Shown one piece after another: positions 7,421-14,151 of a stretch of DNA of 22,086 nt. The DNA is from an uncultured Acetatifactor sp. GTDB lineage: Bacteria; Bacillota; Clostridia; Lachnospirales; Lachnospiraceae. The notes below the pieces were generated by a model that saw only the letters and a list, made by a program, of their open reading frames with translations, was not told the origin of the DNA and ran no database searches. How positions within the stretch are numbered: position 1 is the stretch's first letter; each line of letters opens with the position of its first letter. A program made the position numbers and the translations under genes. Where the stretch lies: positions 11,728-33,813 of the forward strand of contig CAJTSY010000027.1 in the NCBI GenBank assembly GCA_910578995.1, in the 5' to 3' direction.

Positions 7421-9247
7421 ATGAAATTATCAGAACATATTAAGATATTCAAACGCTCCCTGCAATACCTCTTTACCCTCAGCAGAACCCACATGGTATG
7501 CCTGATCCTGGGCGGCATCCTACAGAACCTGATACCCTACGTCCCCATCTATTTTTCGGCAAGGCTCCTGGATGCGCTGTACGAAGGGCAGCCCGTAGAC
7601 CGGCTTTTTGTTCTCGTGCTCCTCACGGTGGGAATCGTTTTCCTGCTGAGCCTGACGGCTGCCTGGCTCTCCTCCGCCCGGAGCCAGGCTTCCAACGAAA
7701 TGTACCGGAACCAGCATTGGGAGCAGTCGGAAAAGACCATGCAGATGGCTTATGCCTTGGTGGAGGATCCGGACGTCACCCTTCTCCGCTCCCGGATCGC
7801 CATGGAGTCCCAGACAGGGTACAATCTGTGGAGACTGGTTTTCTGTACGGAAAGCCTGGTTTCCAACCTGACAAGGATATTCACGTCCCTGTCCCTGACC
7901 ATGTCCTTTTTCTTCTTGGACGCGGTGCCGCTTTCCGGAAAACTGATCCTCACCGGAGGTATTCTGCTGACCACAGCCGCAGTGGTACTCACCAGCCGGA
8001 AAACGGAAGAGCTGACAGACCGCTTCTACAGCGGCTGCGTCCAGGCCAATGTGTTTGGCAGCAAATACGCCAGTTATATAGGCCATTACAGCAGCGGCAA
8101 GGACATCCGTATCTATGACATGGCAGAAGGCCTGCTGAGACTCTGCGACCAGGAAAACTCGGACATTAACCGGCAGCGGGTCTCACTGAACGTAAAAACC
8201 GCCGTCCTGAATACAGCCGGACAGATCCTCACCCACATCCTGCGGTTCGGTGTCTATCTGATCCTGATCCGGGCGGCGCTCTCAGGGGGCGTCTCCGTAG
8301 GTTCCATTGCCCGCTATGTGTCCTGCATCATGCTGCTCATCGGCGCCGCCTCGGAATGCTGCGCAACCATACAGCAGACCTTCGGCAACAGCGCCTACAT
8401 GAAACGATATTTTTCCTACCTGGATATCCCCAATCCCATGTACCAGGGCTCCCTGACTGTGGAAAAACGGGACGACAATGAATATTATGTGGAATTTCGT
8501 GATGTCTCCTTCCGGTATCCCCACACCGATGCCTACGCCCTGCGCCATGTGAACCTGAAATTCAAAGTAGGGGAGAAACTGGCGGTGGTAGGTGAAAATG
8601 GCAGCGGCAAGACCACCTTCATCAAGCTGCTGTGCCGCCTGTACGATCCCACGGAAGGAGAAATCCTCCTAAACGGCGTCAACATCAGGAAATACGACTA
8701 CGACGAATATATGTCCATCTTCTCCATCGTCTTCCAGGATTTCCGGCTCTTCGCCTTCCGCCTGGGAGAAAATGTGGCCGCCGGACCGAAATATGACCAG
8801 GAACGGGCAGCCCGGGTCCTGCGCCAGTCCGGCTTCGGGGAGCGCCTGGCCTCCATGCCGGAAGGAACCGACAGCTTCCTGTACAAAGATTTCGACGGCA
8901 GCGGCATAGAAATATCCGGCGGGGAGGCCCAGAAGATCGCCCTGGCCAGGGCCCTCTACAAGGACGCGCCCTTCCTGGTCCTGGATGAGCCCACCGCAGC
9001 CCTGGACCCCGTCTCCGAATACGAAATTTACAGCAAATTTAACGACATCGCCGGGGACAAGACCGCCATCTACATCAGCCACCGCCTGGCCTCCTGCCGC
9101 TTCTGCGACAACATCATGGTCTTCCACAAAGGCCGGATCATACAGAAGGGCAGCCATGACAGCCTCATAGCCGATGCCGCCGGAAAATATCACGAGCTGT
9201 GGTATGCCCAGGCGCAGTATTATACCGAGGGGACAAAAAGTTCCTGA
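7421..9247 (+). CDS. ABC exporter half-transporter 2 (permease plus ATPase)
   Basis: 608 residues from the Met at 7421, chosen because AGGAGA lies 7 bp before it; an ATG two codons earlier is too close. Six membrane segments in the first half are followed by an ATPase with Walker A VGENGSGKTT (about 390-399), signature EISGGEAQKIALARAL (about 498), Walker B FLVLDEPTAALDP and H-loop ISHRLASC. It starts about 90 bp after half-transporter 1 and shares its overall plan (for example the KDIRIY motif in both permease halves), so the two probably arose by duplication and work as a heterodimer. No bacteriocin precursor or maturation enzyme is visible next to it. Confidence 0.93.
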   Translation: MKLSEHIKIFKRSLQYLFTLSRTHMVCLILGGILQNLIPYVPIYFSARLLDALYEGQPVDRLFVLVLLTVGIVFLLSLTAAWLSSARSQASNEMYRNQHWEQSEKTMQMAYALVEDPDVTLLRSRIAMESQTGYNLWRLVFCTESLVSNLTRIFTSLSLTMSFFFLDAVPLSGKLILTGGILLTTAAVVLTSRKTEELTDRFYSGCVQANVFGSKYASYIGHYSSGKDIRIYDMAEGLLRLCDQENSDINRQRVSLNVKTAVLNTAGQILTHILRFGVYLILIRAALSGGVSVGSIARYVSCIMLLIGAASECCATIQQTFGNSAYMKRYFSYLDIPNPMYQGSLTVEKRDDNEYYVEFRDVSFRYPHTDAYALRHVNLKFKVGEKLAVVGENGSGKTTFIKLLCRLYDPTEGEILLNGVNIRKYDYDEYMSIFSIVFQDFRLFAFRLGENVAAGPKYDQERAARVLRQSGFGERLASMPEGTDSFLYKDFDGSGIEISGGEAQKIALARALYKDAPFLVLDEPTAALDPVSEYEIYSKFNDIAGDKTAIYISHRLASCRFCDNIMVFHKGRIIQKGSHDSLIADAAGKYHELWYAQAQYYTEGTKSS

Positions 9248-9270
9248 AGCGGCGCACTCCGGGTACATTT

Positions 9271-9312
9271 ATATCCCCCCTCACCGCCATTGCCGGCGAT
9301 GAAGGGGGATAT
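9271..9312. terminator. Bidirectional terminator between convergent genes
   Basis: ATATCCCCC (9271-9279) pairs with GGGGGATAT (9304-9312), continuing inward with TCACCGCC/GGCGATGA (one mismatch), for a long hairpin with a small loop. It lies between the plus-strand exporter end (9247) and the minus-strand small protein end (9335), and is followed by GTCATTTTA on the plus strand. Confidence 0.75.
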
Positions 9313-9334
9313 GTCATTTTACGCAGCCCAGGGG

Positions 9335-9556
9335 TCACCGCTCGTTATCCGGCCTGCCGGCATTCATGTCTGTATAGCAGTCCAGCAGCCCCACCGTCTC
9401 ATTGGCGGGACGGCCGTACATATTGCAGCATTTATGGGAAACCTCCCCGCCGCCGGTTTTCTTCTCATCCATCTCCACGCTCATGCGCATGACGCCAATC
9501 CGGGTTTCATCATCCAGATGACGCAGAATCTCTTCTATCAGTTTTTCGTTGTCCAT
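9335..9556 (-). CDS. Small conserved-looking protein of unknown function, 73 residues
   Basis: Starts at the Met at 9556 (MDNEKLIEEILRHLDDETR), chosen because GGAAGGAG lies 7 bp upstream; the frame extends to 9604 but without such a site. The protein is hydrophilic, with an acidic N-terminal helix, a Lys/Gly stretch (DEKKTGGGE), a Cys-Cys pair in HKCCNMYGRP, a further Cys and a polar C-terminus. I do not recognise a family. It has no signal peptide or membrane segment. It is separated from rtcB upstream by about 240 bp, and shares only the convergent terminator with the exporter operon. Confidence 0.6.
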   Translation of the reverse strand: MDNEKLIEEILRHLDDETRIGVMRMSVEMDEKKTGGGEVSHKCCNMYGRPANETVGLLDCYTDMNAGRPDNER

Positions 9557-9742
9557 GATCTGCTCCTTCCTGATGGGGCTGTTTTTGTTCCCTGACTCTT
9601 TCATTATACTCCCTGCCCCCGGATTTCACAATATCATATGTCAATCCTTTCTTTCTATCTCTCTGGCACCCGACAGATACGGCGGCAGCCGAACACCTCC
9701 GCCATATCCTGCGGCGGTCCCTTTCGGTATCCCTCATCTCTC

Positions 9743-9763
9743 CCGCTTCTTCCAGGGAACATC
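9743..9763 (-). repeat. Partial duplicate of the rtcB 3' end
   Basis: On the minus strand this reads codons for DVPWKKR, matching the last codons of rtcB (9804-9824) at 18 of 21 bases, 61 bp further downstream. A stop precedes it in frame, so it is not translated as part of an ORF. It looks like a duplication footprint of the gene end. The rest of 9605-9797 shows no gene. Confidence 0.5.
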
Positions 9764-9797
9764 CTAAAAAGAAGGCCCGAACAATAATGACAAAAGA

Positions 9798-11033
9798 TCA
9801 CCCCCTCTTCTTCCAGGGCACGTCCTCGTCGGAAGCCTTGAAATTATACACGGGCTTCATGACATCGATGACATCCACCGACTCCCGGATCACATCGATG
9901 ATATCCTCCAGGGACTTGTAAGCCATGGGAGCCTCGTCTATCGTCTCCTCGCTCACCGACGTGGTGTAGATTCCCTCCATGGCGGCCCGGTAAGCCTCCA
10001 TATCCAGAGAATTCTTCGCCTTCGTCCTGGACATGACCCTCCCGGCGCCGTGGGGCGCGGAATAATTCCACTCCGGGTTCCCCCTTCCGACAGCGATGAC
10101 GGAGCCGTCCCTCATATTGATGGGAATCAGCACCTTCTCCCCGGCATGGGCGGCAATGGCCCCCTTTCTCAGAATCATTTCACGGGTATCGATGTAATTG
10201 TGGATCGTGTGGAACGCCTCCAGGGCAGACATCCCCGCTCTCTCCAGGATAATCTCCGCCATCCTCTCCCTGCTCCTCCTGGCAAAGCACTGGCAGATCT
10301 CCACATCGTGGAGATAATCGTCCAGGAAGGAGCCGTACAGCCAGCAGATATCCTCCGGCACATCCAGATCCTGCGCCTCATAATCCCTCTTTAAATCCTT
10401 CAAAGCTCCCTGAATCTCCCCTCTCCTTCCTTCCGCCTTATAAGTCCGGATAATCTCCTCCCTCTGCCTGAAATAATCCTCCTTCCCCATATGGAGGTCT
10501 ATGGCCAGCTGCTGATAAATCTCCGCCACCTGCTTCCCCAGATTGCGGCTCCCGGAATGAATCACCAGATATAAGCTGCCGTCCGAGGCTCTGTCAATCT
10601 CGATAAAATGATTCCCTCCCCCCAGGGTTCCCAGGGATCTCTCCAGTCTCTTTGCATCCCGCAGGGACCTGTAGCACCGAAGCGCTGTCAAATCAAAGCG
10701 CTCCGTTCTCCCCTCCCAGACATTCATCCCCGAAGGAATAAAATGACAGGCCTCATCCACCCTCTCGAAATCCACCGCGGCCTCCCCAAGCCTTACCGTA
10801 TACATCCCGCATCCGATGTCCACCCCCACAATGTTCGGGCAGACCTTGTCTGCCACCGTCATTGTGGTTCCTATGGTGCAGCCCTTTCCCGCATGCACAT
10901 CCGGCATGATCCGGATCCGGCTTCCCTCCGTCAGGGCATAGTCGCACATTCTCCGGATCTGCTCTATGGCAACGTCCTCAACCACCTTCGCATAACAGAG
11001 GGCCGTGTTCACTTTTCCTTTTATCTCCAACAT
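9798..11033 (-). CDS. rtcB: RNA-splicing ligase RtcB
   Basis: 411 residues with all RtcB landmarks: PDVHAGKGCTIGTT (44-57), VGVDIGCGM with the metal-binding C75, LGTLGGGNHFIEI (134-146), HSGSRNLGK (159-167) and SAPHGAGRVMSR with H328 as the expected guanylylated histidine. RtcB joins RNA ends bearing 2',3'-cyclic or 3'-phosphate to 5'-OH ends using GTP and Mn2+, repairing tRNAs cut by ribotoxins. The length is that of the shorter bacterial form. AGAGGAAAC lies before the ATG. It follows the Ro-like gene on the same strand after 180 bp, so the two are likely co-transcribed and together form the effector half of the RNA-repair island. No RtcA cyclase is present in the window. Confidence 0.96.
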   Translation of the reverse strand: MLEIKGKVNTALCYAKVVEDVAIEQIRRMCDYALTEGSRIRIMPDVHAGKGCTIGTTMTVADKVCPNIVGVDIGCGMYTVRLGEAAVDFERVDEACHFIPSGMNVWEGRTERFDLTALRCYRSLRDAKRLERSLGTLGGGNHFIEIDRASDGSLYLVIHSGSRNLGKQVAEIYQQLAIDLHMGKEDYFRQREEIIRTYKAEGRRGEIQGALKDLKRDYEAQDLDVPEDICWLYGSFLDDYLHDVEICQCFARRSRERMAEIILERAGMSALEAFHTIHNYIDTREMILRKGAIAAHAGEKVLIPINMRDGSVIAVGRGNPEWNYSAPHGAGRVMSRTKAKNSLDMEAYRAAMEGIYTTSVSEETIDEAPMAYKSLEDIIDVIRESVDVIDVMKPVYNFKASDEDVPWKKRG

Positions 11034-11073
11034 AACGTTTCCTCTCTACTACAATATATTTATGGTTAATCCC

Positions 11074-11091
11074 CCTTACAAGCCAGTAAGG
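11074..11091 (-). other. Small hairpin in the Ro-rtcB intergenic region
   Basis: CCTTAC (11074-11079) and GTAAGG (11086-11091) form a 6-bp stem with a 6-base loop, about 40 bp before rtcB. There is no U-tract, so it could be an mRNA processing or stability element rather than a terminator. The remaining sequence in 11034-11213 is AT-rich, including TATAAAAT-like text on the minus strand at about 11105-11115, but without a convincing -35. Confidence 0.35.
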
Positions 11092-11213
11092 AATTTCCAG
11101 ACCTTATTTTATACGGCTTCCAAAACACCATTTTGATAGATTCCCCGCTATTTACGGAAAACCCGAATCGGAAACCGCCGAGCCAAAATACAAGCTTTTC
11201 CACGCAGCGCGCT

Positions 11214-12701
11214 CTAGGCCGCGATTCCGTCATAACGCCCGCTCCCCAGGGTTTCCATCATAAACGCATAGGGGGACAGATTTCCTCCGGCAACCATGGA
11301 AAAGATCCTGGGAGTTGCGCCGGACACCAGCACCACACCCCGCTCGTTTTGCGTCACCGGCTGCTGACGGTTCCTGCTGGCCACGTTCCAGAACACGATC
11401 TGCGGAAGCCTGTAGCCATGGCCGGCGTACTTCTTCTTCGCATTCTCGAAATTCACGGCGCAGGCATCCCCCACGCAGGCATCGAATTCCATATCGGAAA
11501 TGATGATCAGCTTTGCCGGCAGCTCCTCCTGGGACACCCGGTTTCTTACCGCCGTCCTCAGAATCAGGTCAAACACCGCCTCCAGATTGGTGTTGGCAAT
11601 CTCGTTAAAGGTCGCCGCATACCGCAGTCTGTCCGCAAAAGTCTCACCCTTGAGCGCAATCAGCTGCGGTCTCTGGGAAAACTCGATAAAATGATTCCGG
11701 AAAATCCCCCTGTTGCGCTCCGCAAAATAAAGCCCCAGCGCCAGAGCCACCGCAGCCGGGAGCGGCCTGCCGCCACAGTACATGGAACCGGATGTGTCTA
11801 TCACCGCCAGAGCATTCTCCTCTCCCCCGAAATCAGGCAGGGATTCCCAAGTGGCGTTCAGAACAGCCTTTTCCTCCGGCGAAATATCCCTCATAAAGCT
11901 CCTCCGACTCCACCAGTCCGCCCTCAGATACGGCTCCACCAGCTCATACGGAGATACATTGTCCGCATGGAGCCTGGCCCGGCCGGAAGAAACTTTGGAG
12001 ACGAAGGCCATATACCGCTCCCGGTCATTGCGCATAAAAGCCTTTTTGTACTTATACATGGCCCTGGAAGGTATCTTTTCATATTTAAAACCGTAATCCC
12101 GCTCCCGAAGATTGTTTTCGATAATCCTTATCTGCACCCGGAGCGCCGCCACCTTCTTCCGGTAATCCGCGTCGTCCAGCCCGAACGCCCTGGCAAGCCT
12201 TTTCCCATTCCGCACGGTCTGTGCATTGGATGCGTTTACGGAAGGCAGCCACTTTGCAAGGAGCGAGACCCTCTCCCCTCTTTCCATGGCATCCAGATCC
12301 GCCTCAAACCTGCCTTTCAGGTAAGCGGCCGCCTCCCTCCCGCAGGGCGTGTCCAGGAGCGCCAGCAAATCATCAAAACGGCCGTACTCCGGAATATATT
12401 CCATGTTCTTTTTTACAGACTCCGGCTCATTCGCCGCCAGCCAGGAGAGAACCACGCGGAATACCCGCCGCTCCCCCAGTCCGCCCCTGATATCCCTGGC
12501 AAAGAAAAGAAGCTTCATGGCCAGATCCGCATTTTCCGTGTACGCCCGCACAAAGCGCTCCCTGATTTCCTCGTCGCTCTCCCTGCGCAGCGCCCCGGCT
12601 GCAGCGAACAGATCCAGACAGTCCGAACCCGTCGTCGCATAAGTCGCCGCGCCGTTTTCCGTCCATGTTCTGTTTGTTTCCTGCTTCAGATATTCCAGCA
12701 T
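11214..12701 (-). CDS. Ro60/TROVE-like RNA-binding protein with vWA domain (DUF2828-like)
   Basis: 495 residues. The N-terminal 280 are helical and repetitive, with ELKxxLFFARDIRGGLGERR-type text (AMKLLFFARDIRGGLGERR, about 62-80) and ASLLAKWLPSVNASN-like segments (about 150-165), as in the HEAT-like ring of Ro60/TROVE and DUF2828 proteins. The C-terminal part is a von Willebrand A domain with a complete MIDAS: D302-T-S304-G-S306, a Thr in NTNLEAVFDLIL and an Asp in IISDMEFD. Ro proteins bind misfolded RNA and Y RNAs and guide RNA degradation or repair. The gene lies directly downstream of a tRNA-like RNA and upstream of rtcB, the arrangement known for bacterial Rsr. AGGAGGG precedes the ATG. 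I cannot decide between the TROVE and DUF2828 families by eye; both fit a Ro-like role. Confidence 0.82.
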   Translation of the reverse strand: MLEYLKQETNRTWTENGAATYATTGSDCLDLFAAAGALRRESDEEIRERFVRAYTENADLAMKLLFFARDIRGGLGERRVFRVVLSWLAANEPESVKKNMEYIPEYGRFDDLLALLDTPCGREAAAYLKGRFEADLDAMERGERVSLLAKWLPSVNASNAQTVRNGKRLARAFGLDDADYRKKVAALRVQIRIIENNLRERDYGFKYEKIPSRAMYKYKKAFMRNDRERYMAFVSKVSSGRARLHADNVSPYELVEPYLRADWWSRRSFMRDISPEEKAVLNATWESLPDFGGEENALAVIDTSGSMYCGGRPLPAAVALALGLYFAERNRGIFRNHFIEFSQRPQLIALKGETFADRLRYAATFNEIANTNLEAVFDLILRTAVRNRVSQEELPAKLIIISDMEFDACVGDACAVNFENAKKKYAGHGYRLPQIVFWNVASRNRQQPVTQNERGVVLVSGATPRIFSMVAGGNLSPYAFMMETLGSGRYDGIAA

Positions 12702-12741
12702 AATCCTCTTCCCTCCTATTCCAGTACCGTCTCTGCACTAC

Positions 12742-12807
12742 GGTGCCCTTATAGGGGAATGAAATTTCATCTGCAAAGTGCGCAGCTGAAATTTCATTCC
12801 GGGCACC
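12742..12807 (-). promoter_or_regulatory. Long hairpin in the 5' leader of the Ro-like gene
   Basis: GGTGCCC (12742-12748) pairs with GGGCACC (12801-12807), and GGAATGAAATTTCA (12756-12769) pairs with TGAAATTTCATTCC (12787-12800). That gives 21 bp in two blocks with a 7-base bulge on one side only, plus a CTGC/GCAG inner stem. GTCTC/GAGAC (12729-12733, 12816-12820) can extend the base. It sits about 40 bp before the start codon and has no U-tract, so it is more likely a leader structure, a processing site or part of the non-coding RNA than a terminator. On the transcript the arm near 12787-12802 repeats 11 bases found just before the tRNA-like RNA (12964-12974), allowing an alternative fold. 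Confidence 0.7.
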
Positions 12808-12871
12808 TTCGTTCCGAGACTGTTATAAAATTTCCTATTGACATTTCTTAGCCAGACTATTTATTTTAAAC

Positions 12872-12965
12872 AAGGCGCCCTTTGAGATGGGATTCGAACC
12901 CATAGATCCTGACAGAATCAGGTGCTTCACCATTTAGCTTCATCTATGTCTGCTGTTGGCGCCTT
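12872..12965 (-). ncRNA. tRNA-like non-coding RNA, YrlA/bacterial Y RNA type
   Basis: On the minus strand the element has a canonical T-arm (12887-12903: ATGGG, loop TTCGAAT, CCCAT), an anticodon-type arm (12908-12922: CCTGA, loop TTCTG, TCAGG) and a 15-nt D-arm (12924-12938: GCT, loop with GG, AGC). Order and lengths follow tRNA. D-arm and anticodon arm align best with tRNA-Gln(CUG), but the anticodon loop lacks two bases (positions 37-38) and the bases flanking the T-arm do not form a normal acceptor stem. Instead AAGGCGCC/GGCGCCTT (12872-12879 with 12958-12965) closes the whole, and ATCTATG/CATAGAT (12901-12907, 12942-12948) can enclose the D and anticodon arms. Bacterial Y RNAs of the YrlA type carry just such a tRNA-mimic module and lie beside rsr and rtc genes, as here. 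True ends are not determined; the transcript probably extends beyond these bounds. Confidence 0.75.
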
Positions 12966-13002
12966 TCATTCCGGAACATCCCCCTCCGCTCTCACCAAGA
13001 CA

Positions 13003-13016
13003 CCGCCTTTCGGCGT
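13003..13016 (-). other. GNRA-capped hairpin upstream of the tRNA-like RNA
   Basis: On the minus strand CGCC-GAAA-GGCG forms a short, stable stem with a GAAA tetraloop. It may be the 5' domain of the same RNA as the tRNA-like module. It also contains GCCGAAAG, which fits the GNCGAA(N)G text described for Rsr-binding stems, but I found no clean complementary partner downstream. No confident promoter for this transcript was found between 13140 and 13016. Confidence 0.35.
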
Positions 13017-13140
13017 TCACTGCTATTTGTTCTCAGAATAGGTGGTATGTATTGCTGTATGCGTCTTTCCGTGTCTCGCGCCATAGGGTCCTGTTCCGTT
13101 TACAGTCTTATTCTACAGCCAGAGAGCTTCCTTTTCCTGG

Positions 13141-13175
13141 AAAAAAAGTTGCGAACATCTACTGCCCGCAACTTT
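13141..13175 (-). terminator. Intrinsic terminator of the WYL operon
   Basis: On the minus strand AAAGTTGCG (13175-13167), a 13-base loop and CGCAACTTT (13153-13145) form a perfect 9-bp stem that runs into seven consecutive T (13147-13141). It lies 23 bp after the second WYL gene. It separates the regulators from the RNA and effector genes, which must therefore have their own promoter or read-through control. Confidence 0.9.
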
Positions 13176-13197
13176 CCGCTCTTTCCAAATAACTTTT

Positions 13198-14151
13198 CTA
13201 GCTTCCCAAACAATCTTTCTGCCTTCTTAAACGCTCTTTTATCAAATCTACAAAATGCCCGGGAGCCGTGACCTTAATCATCGGCCCGAAAGAGAGAATC
13301 CGGATGACCATCTCCGTCTCGTCGTCCTGATTATACTTCACCGTGACCCTGTAACGATTTTCCTCCAGCCTCTCCGCCTGCTTCTCGAAATGCGCAAAGT
13401 GCAGAAGGGCCCTCTCCAACGCATTCCTCTCGTCCACAAGCTCAAAAACCACGCTTCTCGTCCTCGGCGGAACCTTCCGGGAAAAGGATAAAGCGCCTTC
13501 CTCACAGCGCTCACACCTGGTAATCCTTCCCAGATTGATGGTTCTCCCCATTCGCCGGCCCAGGCCGACGAGGCGGAACTTATCATCCTTCTCCGAGTAC
13601 TCCAGATATTTTGGCAGTACCTCCAGATGCACCACCCGGCCTTTGCGGTTGTCTGTGTCGATGCTTAATGGATACTGGTTTTTAATCGCGTCCAGAATCA
13701 GCCTGAAATTCGCTATGTAAGTTTCATCGGTATAATCGTCGCCATCCGAATATTGATCAAAGATACGAAAATCCTCCGGAACAAACAAGGGCTCCACATC
13801 CTCAATGTCCTCCGCTCCATTCTGATACGACAGCTTCGCATCTTTAAAGCCCTCAGCTTCATCCCGAAACAAACGGATCCGCGGATCCAGGGCTATGGCC
13901 TTCAGCCAGCGTTTCTGAAGCGTAGTCATGGGCATTATAGGCGCCCTCCGAACAGGTGTCGTACCGTCCGGCAAAAGCAGCTGCCACCTCCCCTCCGAGA
14001 GAGCCGGCTCGATATTCAATATACTCTCACTAAAGGCATACTCCTCCACAATACTGCGAATCTCTCCTTTTTGAAGCGGATGATCGATGGCCGCCTTCAG
14101 AATCTGTGCCACAGCATTGTAATACGCGCTGTAAAGCTCGCTGAAAATCAT
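13198..14151 (-). CDS. WYL-domain regulator 2
   Basis: 317 residues. The N-terminal part (about 1-110) is helical and contains MTTLQKRWLKAIALDPRIR, the conserved segment found before WYL domains. The WYL region (about 165-245) reads HLEVLPKYLEYSEKDDKFR, then LVGLGRRMGRTINLGRITR. The C-terminal part ends ILSFGPMIKVTAPGHFVDL, IKERLRR, the WYL C-terminal extension. WYL domains act as ligand- or nucleic-acid-sensing modules in transcription regulators and defence systems. I see no clear winged helix in this protein, so it may rely on its partner for DNA binding. Its ATG overlaps the stop of WYL regulator 1 by four bases (ATGA), a sign of translational coupling and a probable complex. Confidence 0.85.
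   Translation of the reverse strand: MIFSELYSAYYNAVAQILKAAIDHPLQKGEIRSIVEEYAFSESILNIEPALSEGRWQLLLPDGTTPVRRAPIMPMTTLQKRWLKAIALDPRIRLFRDEAEGFKDAKLSYQNGAEDIEDVEPLFVPEDFRIFDQYSDGDDYTDETYIANFRLILDAIKNQYPLSIDTDNRKGRVVHLEVLPKYLEYSEKDDKFRLVGLGRRMGRTINLGRITRCERCEEGALSFSRKVPPRTRSVVFELVDERNALERALLHFAHFEKQAERLEENRYRVTVKYNQDDETEMVIRILSFGPMIKVTAPGHFVDLIKERLRRQKDCLGS

Noticed and set aside
9760..9800. Intrinsic terminator directly after rtcB
   Set aside because: There is a T run on the minus strand (in CCTTCTTTTT), but the possible stem with the GAAGAAG text needs a bulge and a long loop; not convincing.
11133..12851. A long open plus-strand frame of 572 codons opposite the Ro-like gene
   Set aside because: It is antisense to a gene with clear domains, has no family motifs, and is rich in Pro, Arg and His as expected for a GC-driven shadow frame.
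12838..12866. TTGACA plus-strand promoter running into the tRNA-like RNA as antisense
   Set aside because: A perfect -35 is present, but the -10 at 17 bp (TTATTT) is poor and no gene follows.
12872..12965. An ordinary functional tRNA gene (Arg-UCU or Gln-CUG)
   Set aside because: The bases beside the T-arm (CTCAAAG on the minus strand) have no acceptor partner before the D-arm, and the anticodon loop is two bases short if the 5-bp stem is kept; a 7-base loop forces an A-A mismatch.
12993..13014. Ro-binding stem motif GNCGAA(N)G pairing with a nearby CTTGGT
   Set aside because: GCCGAAAG fits the first half, but the partner text ends in U instead of C and the sequence forms a simpler CGCC-GAAA-GGCG hairpin. 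Left as a note, not a claim.
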